A stretch of 64,000 nucleotides of DNA from Phytoseiulus persimilis (lineage: Eukaryota; Arthropoda; Arachnida; Mesostigmata; Phytoseiidae). Every line of letters begins with the position of its first letter. Position 1 is the stretch's first letter. The stretch is from contig CM075102.1 of assembly GCA_037576195.1 (NCBI GenBank), positions 48,914,745-48,978,744 on the forward strand, given 5' to 3'. A program made the translations under genes and the position numbers. Under the pieces are notes generated by a model, which was not told the origin of the DNA, did not search any database, and saw nothing but the letters and a program-made list of their open reading frames with translations. Below are positions 36,428-46,930 of the stretch, in pieces.

Positions 36428-39057
36428 GTAAGGTTTCAACAGAGATCCGTGAAACTTTTTCCCTACAAAGCTTGACCATGGTTCCTTAAAAAAGGCTCTT
36501 TCGTCTCGTCCGGAACGCAGGCAACGGTCGCCATGCTCGACGATCTCGAGTACAGCAAACACTTCGATATGTCGCGGAGAAAAGTGATAGAGCGAGTATC
36601 CAAAAGACGTGGTAATGATCCGGATTTTAACGAGGAGCAGTCCGTAATCGACAAGACTTTCATTGAGTATATTTCGTGCGCAGTTTCGTCATGCACGTGA
36701 GAGCATGGCACAAAGACAATCCTTATCATAATTGGATGCACGGTTTCGCTGCGGGAAATTTCGCATATTTGCTGATAAAGGAACTCCACTTGACTTCTGT
36801 TCTTGGGTGAGTGGGCAAATCCAAGTTTCAATCCGCGTGCAAATCCCTCAAGGTCGTGAGCACGGAACTCTCTTCCGGCTGCAGGGATCATCGTGCCTTC
36901 GCGCTCATGATTGCCGCTTTCTGCCAAGATTTGGGTCATCCAGGAACTTCTTCCGAGTATCAAGTGCTCATCAAGTCGTCCCTCGCCCAAACGTTCGAGG
37001 TCAGTTCGGTTCAGAATAGAAAATTCCAAATTAATTCCAATGCCGCAGAGGTCGAGAGACGCTCATTCAATAGAAGCACGAAGCCGTACAGCGTTAACGC
37101 AGGCTGTTCTTCCGGCCCGTGAAGGACAGTATTCAAGAGGTAGGGGGAGCGCAGCAGTTCCTTGCCGGCTGATTTCACGTGCATCAAAGTAGCCCAGAGC
37201 GCCGTTTTGTTGGAAGAGAACTGAGACTCCCCTGAAGCCAGTGTTCGCAATTCTCGAAGGCCTGATGCAGACACGCGCAAGAATCTCGTTGACCACATTT
37301 GGTACCAAGGCCTCTGATTTGAGGCATATCGTCTGTCGTGAGCATTCAGCTATTAAAGCCGAGCACGAGAGAAGAATGAAGCTCCACGAGGCCTAAAGTG
37401 TCAGTTCGGCAAAGCTCCGAAGTCCTCCGAGTCGTTATCTTAGCGGAATGCGACTCAGATAAGCTAGAAAACTGAAAAAAGAGCCATAACTAGTACGCTT
37501 GCCTCATCGCGGGTGCGCGAAATGTCGTAAGCACAGATTGAATTTCCTTCTGATTCCATTCTCCTCGCACAGCAACCATCATTGCTGGAGAAGTATCACT
37601 TCCATCGAATCCAAGAGTTACTAGGAGTCACTCGCGACTTGAAGAAAGGTTCGTTCTCTTGGAATCAGCAAGGACTGAATCTACAATTAATGACGAACGA
37701 CCCACTCCGCGCAGTTCTCGCAGCGGGGATTCACCTTCTCTCGATCTAACGGGAGTCTTCCAAATCCAGCGATCGACGTCCTGGAGTCTCTAAACGAGAA
37801 AAGGAGGAGAGAAGCGCTCGAGACAATCGAAACATCCATACTAGCCACTGACCTGAATGTTTACCTGAAGTTCATGTTAGCCGTTCAACAGGCCGCATCA
37901 AGCGGGATCGACGTCCATCGGAAGAAAGACGCAAGTTATTCATTTCGGAACTGACCAAACATAAGTCACAGGACCGGGAGAGTTCCGGTATTTTTAAGTT
38001 CAACTCAGATTCTTTGCTCAATCTGAGCTTGTCGGCTGAAAACTTGTGCCTCCTCTCAACGGATAAGTTTTCCGTGGACTGTGTGAATATCACTTAGAGT
38101 ATCTACTGGAATCACTGTAGCCATCGAACCATTTCAGAAGAAAATGGTGATTGAACTCCTGGCGATCGCCTGTGACCTGAGCGATCAGACTAAATCCTTC
38201 GACAATGTTCGCGCAGTCGCCATGTTGATCTCAGAGGTGATTCGACATGGATTCTGTACAAGCCTCTGGAGGGAAATCCTAACCAGAACCCGCCCTTCCG
38301 AGCATCACTCGTGCATCATCCGTTTTAGGACTGATGAAAATATTCATGGATGATTCTCGACAGCGCCGACCCTCATCATGACGCAATCCCGTTAAGACCG
38401 GAAGCTTACCGAACTCCCCCGAGAAATCTCTCGAGAACAGTATTTTTTTCTCAGGAGGCGTTCGCACAAGGCGTGGCGGAGAAGAAATTGGGAAGACAGC
38501 CAGAGCAGTGGATGGATCCTGAAAGAGCGAACGTAATTCTAGACCAGCGGTTGCTCCTCGAGAAAATCGTTGAGCCGGTTTTTGACATCCTGACTCAAAT
38601 TTTCCCGGCATCTGCAGTGAGTTTTGCGGTCTAACTCTGATTGAGCGAGATTCCCGACATGCTGCCTCTGGCGCTCAGGCAACTTTAGAGTTTTATTATT
38701 TCAATCCTCGCTCTCAGGGTCTCAAGACTTGTCTGAAAAGAGTTCGAGATAACATCAACCACTGGAAAGCGTTTCGGCAAGCTCTGAAAGAGCGAGGACT
38801 GAACGGGTAATTAATTTTCTTGATATCCTATGCCTGGCCAGCGAGTTCCGAGAGCTTCTGTCATTCGCAGCAATGCTTCCAGGACCGGAGCCGATCCAGA
38901 GATCCTTAACGACAGGGAGCTCATCGAGAGGAGCGAAATAATTTACGAAAAAAACTACGCCCCGGTAAAATTCTCAACTTTCCGCGACGACGCCTCGATT
39001 CTCAAAGTGTTCGCATTGGAGAGGAGTCAGCTTATTCCTACGGCTTTCCAGGATTAA
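36275..39057 (+). CDS. PDE2-like cyclic-nucleotide phosphodiesterase, catalytic half (divergent)
   Basis: Ten exons encode a class I phosphodiesterase domain closest to PDE2. Landmarks in order are STPRKIDP, DNPYHNWMHGF, YLLIKELHLTSVLG, FCQDLGHPGTSS, SLLEKYHFHR, ETSILATDL, ACDLSDQTKSF, AFAQG, GRQPEQWMD, DQRLLLEKIVEPVFDILTQI and VRDNINHWKAF. CDLSDQTK is a PDE2 hallmark. The family hydrolyses cAMP and cGMP in the cytosol or at membranes. Kept residues, in human PDE2A numbering, are the proton donor H656, metal ligands H660, D697 and D808, and glutamine Q859. Changed residues are metal ligand H696 to Gln, the second Asp of HDLDH to Gly, and clamp F862 to Leu. Reduced or lost catalysis is therefore likely (inference). 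The protein continues about 60 residues past the usual domain end. Insects such as Drosophila lack a PDE2, so this supports a non-insect arthropod or other animal. The 5' end is unresolved. Confidence 0.88.
36521..36595 (+). CDS. PDE2-like exon b
   Basis: Encodes ATVAMLDDLEYSKHF and DMSRRKVIER, aligning with the PDE2 segment AILSMLQDMNFINNY..LAR. It ends in phase 0 at donor GTATCC, a hexamer also typical of U12-type introns. The next exon enters one base out of register unless its TTT run is really TT. Confidence 0.75.
36684..36806 (+). CDS. PDE2-like exon c (HNxxH motif)
   Basis: Encodes FVMHVRAWHKDNPYHNWMHG and then FAAGNFAYLLIKELHLTSVL. PYHNWMHGF carries the proton-donor histidine and the first metal-binding histidine. 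It ends in phase 2 at GTGAGT. The exon begins TTT directly after CAG; one T must be removed to keep the conserved reading FVMHV in frame with exon b. Confidence 0.88.
36885..36999 (+). CDS. PDE2-like exon d (degenerate HDxxH motif)
   Basis: Encodes DHRAFALMIAAFCQDLGHPG and then TSSEYQVLIKSSLAQTFE. Active PDEs have C-H-D-L-D-H-R-G-T-N-N here. The first His is Gln (codon CAA), the second Asp is Gly and the Asn is Ser. Donor GTCAGT, phase 0. Confidence 0.9.
37573..37648 (+). CDS. PDE2-like exon e
   Basis: Encodes QPSLLEKYHFHRIQELLG and GVTRDLKK; SLLEKYHF aligns with SVMERHHF of PDE2. It starts in phase 0, in register with exon d, and ends in phase 1, which exon f completes. The preceding intron (573 bases) is the longest in this part of the gene. 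Confidence 0.82.
37770..37930 (+). CDS. PDE2-like exon f
   Basis: Encodes IDVLESLNEKRRREALETI and ETSILATDLNVYLKFMLAV. ILATDL is a strongly conserved PDE helix; the two His that usually follow it are Val and Tyr here. The 3' end is either a GC donor (GAC|GCAAGT at 37931) or a GT donor at 37913; both are phase 0 and differ by six residues. Confidence 0.8.
38138..38236 (+). CDS. PDE2-like exon g (CDLS motif)
   Basis: Encodes KKMVIELLAIACDLSDQTKS and FDNVRAVAMLISE. The Asp of CDLS is a metal ligand and is kept. DLSDQTK is the PDE2-type version of this motif. Acceptor CATTTCAG, donor GTGATT, phase 0 both sides. Confidence 0.92.
38455..38616 (+). CDS. PDE2-like exon h (glutamine-switch region)
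   Basis: Encodes EAFAQGVAEKKLGRQPEQWM and then DPERANVILDQRLLLEKI, VEPVFDILTQIFPASA. The Gln in LDQRLLLEKI aligns with the invariant purine-binding glutamine. The clamp phenylalanine three residues on (Q-I-S-F in PDE2A) is Leu. Donor GTGAGT. Confidence 0.9.
38718..38806 (+). CDS. PDE2-like exon i
   Basis: Encodes GLKTCLKRVRDNINHWKAF and RQALKERGLNG, aligning with L-Y-E-R-V-A-S-N-R-E-H-W of PDE2A. It ends in phase 2 at GTAATT. If this intron is kept, an in-frame TAA at 38808-38810 ends the protein right after GLNG. Confidence 0.85.
38871..39057 (+). CDS. PDE2-like last exon, C-terminal extension
   Basis: Acceptor TTCGCAG; the single entry base completes a Gly codon from exon i. It then encodes about 61 residues, charged and mixed (ADPEILNDRELIERSEIIYE, YAPVKFSTFRDDASILKVFA), up to TAA at 39055-39057. 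I recognise no domain. Confidence 0.65.
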
Positions 39058-39940
39058 CCCCTCCAACTCATCCAAGCCCCATCGTTCAGGGCGCGCTTCG
39101 CCAGCGCTCCACCACCGCTTCGGTCACGTACGTTCGTAGAGCAGACTGTGTGATGTGCGTAAAACTATTGGCAGTAAATCGTCGCCACCATCTTTCAAAA
39201 CTTGTTTATTGATGGAAGGCCGCTGTACAGCTCGAGCCCCTTCACGTTGAAGGTGCGTGTCGACTAGGCAGGAGAACTTTCCATTCTCGAACGGGAGAGG
39301 CTCGTTTCCTCTTCGCGGTAGATTTATTGAAACCTATCACTAAGGTGCACCAATTGAGGGAGGAACGGAGAAAGCGACATCTGAAGCGGAAAATAGGAAA
39401 AGGAAACTCGATACGCAGAATCAAATTACAGAGAGAGCCTCCGACTCTCTCGATTAGTTCACCGACGTTTCCGGTCGGGTTTGCGTACGGATTGTTATGC
39501 CGAGGGCGATCGCGTCAATTACTAGTGGGCCAGCAAAGAGCATCCGACCGGAAACGATGTTGGCTGCTCTCAAACGAACTCGTTAGCTCGACCGGAGGTC
39601 CTGTACAATTTTACAATCCAGAGCGACTTTTTCATCATTTTCCACGCGAGGGCTCCCGTCGATACTTGACGTGTCGAATTCACTTGGCTGCTCTCAGGTG
39701 GGGCTGGTTTGACAACTGAGAAGCCCAGTCCCGAATCGTCAAATCTCCACTTTTTCGGTTCTCGAGAAAAAAAAATGAAAAACTGTGGTCGATCATCCAC
39801 TCGACGGGATTTTCTTGATCCTGATTAGAGGAGGAACAGCCGCGAAGCGCCCTCGATTTCCTTTGGATGGAAATCGAAATCCCCGCGGGAGGACTGCCCA
39901 GCCTAGTGTCGGCCAGATGGATATGTCACGAGCGTACTAC
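39058..39940. other. Region downstream of the PDE2-like gene
   Basis: No gene is recognised. An open frame at 39327-39719 begins with a basic stretch but has no known motif. No clear AATAAA follows the PDE2-like stop within the first few hundred bases. Confidence 0.5.
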
Positions 39941-39949
39941 AGGGATGGA

Positions 39950-40830
39950 AATAAGTTTTGTGAGTTTCTTTTTCAAAAATTCAAATTATCACAATTTTTC
40001 GTCACCAAGACCGATTCAAAAAAATCAGCGATACTTTTTCGGTCGAAGTTGACTTCGTTTCCTCCGAAGAAAGGTTTCAGGAGTTTTCTGGAGTTGAAAG
40101 TTCTGCTACTAAGATAACTTTGCGAATTGAGAAAGAGGTGATCATCGGACTGGACGAGGTCCAGAGAGTAAGGCGGGTGCGGCAGAGCCTCAAATTTCAG
40201 TCGTGTGATGGTGTCCTGGCGGTCTTCGAAATGTGGGGCCTCGCATTGCCATGTTGAAGGATAACCCCCCGTCTTGTTATGAGGCTGGATCGCTTCCTGA
40301 GCAACGCTTCATACAAACGCTCCAGCTGCGCAGAGTAGACTTCAGCAGTAACTGTGTCGCCGAGTTTGACGAATTCATGATATGCGATTCCTCTGTTATC
40401 CCACCAGACACACAGAACGAGTTTTTTGAATGGTTCTCTGCTCCGCGTGCGTGGGTGTCGGTGTTCCCCGAGGAACCCAGTATTTCTGGCGGGTTTCGTT
40501 GTCGTATTGGACCCACTTCTTATCACCAGTAACTATCCGGTCGAGAAAACTGCACGGGGAGTGTCCTTGCACTAGTGAACTGCACACAGTCGCACGGATT
40601 TGTTTCTGACAGGATGTCAACAGATGAGGTATTCATTGTACGAGCTTATGGACTCTGCCCATTGCGTGCGAATGATTCCGCATCGCATGGTCACTGAAAC
40701 CCAGCCTCTCCGCTATCCCAACACTACTCAGGGGGAGGGGGGGGGGGCGAGTGTATCCCCAAGTTTGAACTTGAAAAGTAGGATTGCCCGAAAATCCTCT
40801 CGCTGTGACTCCATTGTGTTGCTTCACCAC
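39950..40830 (-). mobile_element. Decayed mariner transposon
   Basis: On the minus strand, pieces of a mariner transposase follow one another in the normal order: a helix-turn-helix part (ERLGFSDHAMRNHSHAMGRV), CSSLVQGHSPCSFLDRIVTG, GDKKWVQYDN, LCVWWDNRGIAYHEF, RRGVILQHGNARPH and LPHPPYSLDLVQSDDHLF. These match the D,D34D mariner core. The first catalytic Asp (TGD) and the third (QSD) remain; the second, normally HDNARPH, is Gly. The reading frame shifts between pieces and a G-rich run interrupts the N-terminal part near 40731-40747. The N-terminus is incomplete. The low-coordinate end has TACTACAGGGATGG, a possible terminal repeat; the other end was not found. Non-functional. Confidence 0.9.
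40731..40747. repeat. G5-A-G11 run inside the mariner remnant
   Basis: A nearly pure guanine run on the + strand where the mariner N-terminal coding region should be. Probably a later expansion. Confidence 0.85.
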
Positions 40831-41403
40831 AGCAAGCCAAGATGAATGCCGCCTACGTCAATGAGATCGAGTCTCATCGACCAACAACACGCAATGCTTG
40901 TTTTGCACGGCAGACGAGATGCGTTTCTCCTGGGACGCGACAAAGTTCAAATTTGAGAAAACCGGACAAGTTTTTTCCAACCCCAATAGGATTCGGTGAT
41001 ATTGATAAGATGAGACGGAAAACGTAATTCTAGTTTTGTGCAGCGCAAGAATCTCCCCGCGTAATGCTCGGTACGCGTAATTAGATGAAAATCGTGGATC
41101 CGCTGATGGGAATCTTAGCCGTGATCTTAAACGATCAAATCGAAAGCAAAAATTGCCTAGATCTATCTTGTCCTGCATTGAGTAAGACGTCAAACACCTC
41201 CACCTCCCTTTTCTGTGAACTCAGCTTCAGATATTCACCGGGAATATTGAAATCTGTGATTTTGGATGTGTGACGTTCCGGATATCGGCTCTCCATTTCA
41301 TCGACCTGATTGGCATCGGGAAGAGTGGCTTCCTTTGCGAATGGGACTCGCTATTGTTTTTCCTCTCACCGCGAGGCAGACCGTAGTTAGGAAAAGGACT
41401 CAC

Positions 41404-41672
41404 CGACCCGAAAGCATGCGGGGGTTGTGAACCTGAGATCCACGAGCTTCTCTTTTTCCGATGACCTCGGAACCGCTGCCCAGTGACCCTTGGTTCGATT
41501 GCGACGAGTCGTGGGACTCTGATTCCGACGTGGCATCTGGGTCTGGTCCACCGCCCACTTGAGGTGCGACCGGCCTCGAGTCCCCCCGTAACTTCAACTC
41601 TCCCACAGAAGATGGCCTCGCATTGAACAGATCTCGTTCGTCACTGCAGTCGTTGGCTTCAACGCTGCTCTC
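41404..41672 (-). CDS. Candidate coding exon, Ser/Glu-rich protein, not recognised
   Basis: The minus strand is open for 89 codons, ending exactly at a consensus donor (GTGAGT). It encodes CSDERDLFNARPSSVGELKL, then DPDATSESESHDSSQSNQGS and SEVIGKREARGSQ, an acidic and serine-rich sequence typical of disordered regulatory proteins. Upstream, to about 41950, another frame is also serine-rich (RNRSPSSSVEPTSYVFGNPR), and the two frames meet at a short AG repeat. No domain is recognised. It could be an exon of an unidentified minus-strand gene. Confidence 0.35.
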
Positions 41673-44600
41673 TCATCCCTCGGATTCCCGAATACGTAGG
41701 ATGTTGGTTCCACGCTCGAACTCGGGCTTCGGTTGCGCGGACGCAAGCAATCACTGGAGTCACCTTTATCAGTGCATATGATTCTGCCACGAGATTCCGT
41801 ATCTGGACGACGCGGGGACAGCATGCGTGGGCTCGTTTCCAACAGCCATTTCCTCAGCTTTCGCCGAGGCCGCTCGGTCGAGCCGGCGAGCGGCCGGCTT
41901 CCATTCGTTTCATCAGGAGGCTTCGCAATCAGAGCTGACCGCCATGTCATCGTCTGTGTGTCCTGCGTCCGTCCCGTCGCTCATCCGTCCAGCAGTGTGA
42001 TTGTGGCCTGGATGATGACGTCGCCACTGACAACCTCGAAGTCTGTGACACCGGCGGGGAAAGGCTGAGAGAACGACGGGTTCACTGGCTCCCGCAACCT
42101 CAGCGCATTGAATGAGCGCCGACACTCGTAAATATGTGCGATATGAGGCCTTCGCCACGTTCTTCGTTCGGAAACAAGGTGTCTTTTCTCTCGTTCTGAG
42201 CTCTTTGATGAACAGAACAAGTTTCTAGGCGCCTTGCTGTTCGAATCGATCTCGATCGGTTGGAGATGCGAGCAAAAGTGATTGATTCAGTGGGTTCCGG
42301 AGACGATCTACAAGTTTCAGACTGAGCGAAGTAAAAACATTCAGGGAATCCCGACAAGAATTGAGCAAAAATTTGTCTTACAGCGCTCCCTGGGAATATG
42401 CACTCGTAACATCCAGGATCGCTCGCTGATTTTGTGCAAGCACACTAATTCCGCCGAAAGATCCACGAAGAAGCACAATCAAGAGTTTGATACGATTGGA
42501 GCAAAGAGAACACTCTCGGAACCGAACTGCTGTGGACTCGATATAACGGTATCAAGCTAAGCCCGGACAGGGAATAATCTCTGGCGGTTTAGCATGCGAC
42601 CTCCGAGAAAAGCTCAAGTGGTTTCCTGCAGTTTGAGCGAGAGCTGAGGTGTCGAAGATCCGCCCCCAACAGGTTTCCCCACTTGGAGCGTCTCTGGAGG
42701 GGGCCCCCCCGAATGTCTTCATCCACCAAAACGAGGATCGGAAGGCGGGATTCCGTGGAATGGGTCATAGTGAGCAAATAATCCGGTTCAGTGATGTCAG
42801 CCATTCCTGAATCCTCACAACGCAAGCCATCGAACCATATGATCGGAATAGATACAAACTTTCATGGAACCGGTACTGTCACGAAACTCGCACGGAGCTT
42901 ATTCGGTTTTCGACAGACGGTTGGAGCTCGCGCGGACTAATCAAGTGACGAGGCGCTCCTCCATCCCACGGAACATTGCCCTCATTACCGCGACCACTCT
43001 CAGTTCCCTGGGAGCGAGCGAAAATCTCTCTTCTCGGGAACCCCTGCAGTAGAGGGTCGCAGTAAATATCGTTTTTATGCTTTTGCGACGAAACAGCACG
43101 TCCCAGGGAAGTGGGTTCCACCCTTGAAGAAACTTCGATCTCTGAAAACGAACAGCATCAGGCACTGAGATCCCGTATTCCCGATCACCTATCCTCCTGA
43201 AGGGAAAGGTCCTCAGCTCATCCTATTTGTTCCCCTCGTTTCCGAGCTATTCGACCCATCGCGTTCCCTCCTATTGGGGTCAAGCGGGATGAGGTTTCCG
43301 GATGTCGGTATGAGGTAGAATCTACTCTTCTGCTGGATTCTGCATGAGCAGTAGATCCGCGAAGCTCCCAATGGGAGAAGCGGAGGGTGGGTTCTGGGTC
43401 CTTCACAAACCTATCGTCGATTCCCCGCCAACCCGGGCTTCCGATGATGTCATGCCAAGGAAATTCGTCCCGAATTCAACATCTGCTTCATCTAGATGAT
43501 GGGCTTCCATAGGATCTTCGACACGGCTGTCTGCTGTTTCCGGAAACTTCTGAACGATCAGCACGTACGACGATGATATTCCAAACCTCTTGATGATCCA
43601 GCCTCGTTCAGACTTTCCCTCGGCATCCCTTTCAGGATGAATCAACCTCAAACTTTCGGCAGTTGGGAGTTCTCAAGGTCCTTCGCACTTATTGCGGCCT
43701 TGTGTGCAGATTCTGGGGATAATCGCCACGTTCATGACCTTCGGCGAGCTGCATTTCATTAACCTGATTCCCTCGACGCTTTTTCTCCCGCCTCAAAAGT
43801 GAAAATTCACCCGTACCCCGTGAGCCTGCCGCCCCCCAGGTCGTTGCTCTTCCGAACATTCCGGGGGAGGGGGGGACGTTTGTTTCAGAGACTCCCTCTT
43901 TGGCACAGGCCGTCACTGTTGGCGGACTCCGTGTTATCCAGGGCGCGGATCAAGGCCACTCCGGGAGTTTTATGTGTGCGTGGAAGTGTCGTTATCGGCC
44001 GAGAATGGTACACCGTGAAGACATCAGGGTCTCAAGCACTCGAGATCGACAAAAGGGAAACGGCGACCGCGGCGGCTCGCCAATGCTACCACCACCACTT
44101 CGCGGGTAGTGCAACACCTCGGACTAGAAAACCTCTCGCTCGGCTCGTTGGGCAACTTACGGCTCGGGGTGACGGAGTGGACATTCCAGTCGACTGAGGG
44201 ACATCCTGAGGATTGAGTTGTTTGTCGTCGGAACAAGTTTTCCCCGCGTGCAGACTTTCTGACACGATGCTCCGTTTTACTACTCAGCGACGTGCACAGG
44301 TACGAGCCGACTGAATAACAAAAGTTACAACGCGACGCGAGGCAGACCTTGAACAGGGTGCAGGGAACGCGCGATGCGACTTGCTGGAGCTTCAGAAGAG
44401 AAAAAGCAAATCGAATGGAGTTCTCCCGCTGCTCCAGCGAGATTCTTTTTTCCCCTCCCGGACTCAGTTCTCTCGTGCTAGCTGCTCGTCCGTCACCCAC
44501 GCAGACTTCTCAATCACTAGAAAAGCCTTGGAGTGATTCCCTTGGAAACGGTAACTGTGGATGATTAAACGGAGGGATAGAGATGGATCAGGTTACCGAG

Positions 44601-46910
44601 ATCCTGAAACGGCATTCCTGAACTCAGAGTCTTCGATTTCTCGTTCAAGAGTCCACTAAGATCCAGGAGGCAGAAGCTCTGTCGAACCGCAACGCTACTT
44701 CAGCGATATCAAGATCACAGAACACTCAAAACGCTGGCGAACGATGCTCACAATGAGATTAAACACTGGAAAATGAAACGTTGCGAATGGAGGCCTGACT
44801 AAACGAACGCTGAGACGGCAAAGGAAATTTTCAAGATGCGCGCTGACTGCACAAGTCTTCTGTGGCCGCCACTCGTCTCGTCCGCTTACTCTTCAAGTTC
44901 CAGTCTTCCAATAGAGCAAACTTATTTACTGAACTAGCCGTGGGGATTCTCGCGCCGCCTCCGCTGGATTGAAATCGAGCTTCGTCTCGATGGATACATC
45001 ACAGCGTCAGAGGAACGAGGTATAAAGAGAGGGGCGAGCAGGAGTCAAACTCCGAGTGGTGCATTCCCTCTCGCGCAACGTCTCTGATGAATCCATGACC
45101 GGAACGAATCGTTTCATCCGCTCATCCGTTTTCGTTAAAGGCGCCCTGCTCTTCTTCGCAGACTCTCCCCTGACCCTTATGCTCAGCATGGGCTGGCTCT
45201 CAGTCCGAGTTGCGTTTCTCGAAGAATTACCAGCCTTCTGTGGTCGCGCGATGCAAACTTAGGGGCCTCTCGGTGCGTAGCTCGCGTGAAATCCTCCCTA
45301 TCGCTCCGCCAAAGCACACTCGAGCGAACTAATAATGAAACTGTATCAGGTGGCCTATCAAGACAAGTTCAGTGGCCCGTAGAATTTCTTGACGTCAAAG
45401 AAAACGCAATCCCGGCCGTCATCAAGAGGCATCGATGCATAGGTCAAAAAACCGTTGTACTTGAAAGAGGGAACTATTCTCTGAACGGAGGGATCTTTGA
45501 ATTGAAGACTCCGAGGGAAGAAAGAGTCACATGGGGTCGAAACGCGCAGGATCGACCGGTAATCGAAAATCCCTGAGTCGTTGGAATCGATAGTCGGCAT
45601 CGTACCCGAGAATCGGGAGGGTCGTCTCGTATATTCTGAGCAGAAAAATTTTGAGGCGCAAGAAACATTCAGATAGAAGAACGGTAGTACGAATGTGTCC
45701 GGATAATGATCGCGGAGCTGGCCCATAAGACCATATTTTTCAGGGAGAAATTCAGGTTCCCGGATGAGCGAGTCCGATATCCTGAGTCTAAAACCCGTTC
45801 GTTCGGCGTTCGGGCGAGCTACAAAGAAGAAGGGTTCGCGAAATTTTTGCAAACGTGTCCGACCACGTAGGGTGCGAACAGAGCGCCAACATACGAGAAG
45901 CCCCGGGAGACTTCTGTTTGTAGTTACATGGATTTGCTCTTGATATTACTGCATATCAACAGAAAAATAAATGCGAACGGAAGTGTTGGTGGAGAGGGTC
46001 TGTACAGCGAGCAACACGGTCGTGAGATGCCGCGAAACGTTTCTCGTGTCTCTAGAGGAGGATTCTGCCATAAATACGAAGTTTTCGAACAAGTTGAAGA
46101 TCGGAAAGATCTCAGCTCTGTGTAGCTCTGAAGAAACCTGAGTCCAGGAGCAGGCAACATCAAGGTTTCAATATTGGCCCGAGATGGAATGACTGGAAGA
46201 CTTCGCGGTTGGAGAGCGTATTGGGAAACCTCGGGAAACAATGATTATGACTGACCCGGGCGAGACGAATGCTGCGGCTTCCAAACTGGTCCCACAAACG
46301 ACATTCGCTCTCTGCTTGCCAGCGAACTCGTTTGGTAAAAGTTGCGTACACGAGCGCCGGCTGAGGCAAGTGTGCTGTCGTTACCTCGTCGAATCGACCC
46401 GGTACCTCGTCCCAGTCTCCGCCCTTCGCCTCGTTGTCAGTGCTCTTCCTGTTTCCCGGCGCTCGTTTTTGTCGTTGAGTCGTTTCCGTCGAGAGAGACA
46501 ATTCGTTTTAACGAGCGCCTGTCTTCAGGCAACGTAAAATGCTACTTCCGCTTGGCTGATATCATCATCGGTTCAACAATCATCACCTTGTTCCGTCCCA
46601 GGCCCCGGCTACTCTGGTTGAACGGTTCGCTTCGGGACAGGCAAAGAGCGCATTCCCCAGGGATTCGAACGCACAGAATGTTCTATCTTTCGAGCAGAGG
46701 AATGTGAAATTCGAGCGGGAACCAATTCTATCAATGTCGCCCGTGAGAGCTTGACCTAAACCCCAACTGGTGACCTCATGTATCCATGAAGATCACTCCG
46801 ACCATGGCTGAGAGTCACCGAAGGTATGGTCATCGTCATGAATAGGAATGAAAGTCCCTGAATATCATAAGATCGAGGTTCTCCTAGGTCAGAGCGGTCA
46901 GAAGTCCAAT

Positions 46911-46930
46911 TCTCTCTTTCTCTCTCTCTC
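46911..46930. repeat. CT-rich microsatellite
   Basis: CT units interrupted once by TTT. Confidence 0.8.

Noticed and set aside
36613-36697. Alternative splice CGTG|GTAATG to GAGAG|CATGG in the PDE2-like gene
   Set aside because: It keeps the reading frame but uses an acceptor without a pyrimidine tract and loses the conserved FVMHV strand, so it is less likely than a homopolymer error.
45021-45056. TATAAAG with a possible initiator 20-30 bases downstream
   Set aside because: No convincing coding sequence or transcript start can be attached; such a match is common by chance.
45358-45852. A 164-codon open frame on the minus strand
   Set aside because: The + strand is also open across part of it (45286-45576), neither translation matches anything known, and no splice sites or promoter support a choice.
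46655-46675. tRNA B-box-like GTTCGAATCCC on the minus strand
   Set aside because: The flanking bases do not form a T-stem and no A-box is found.
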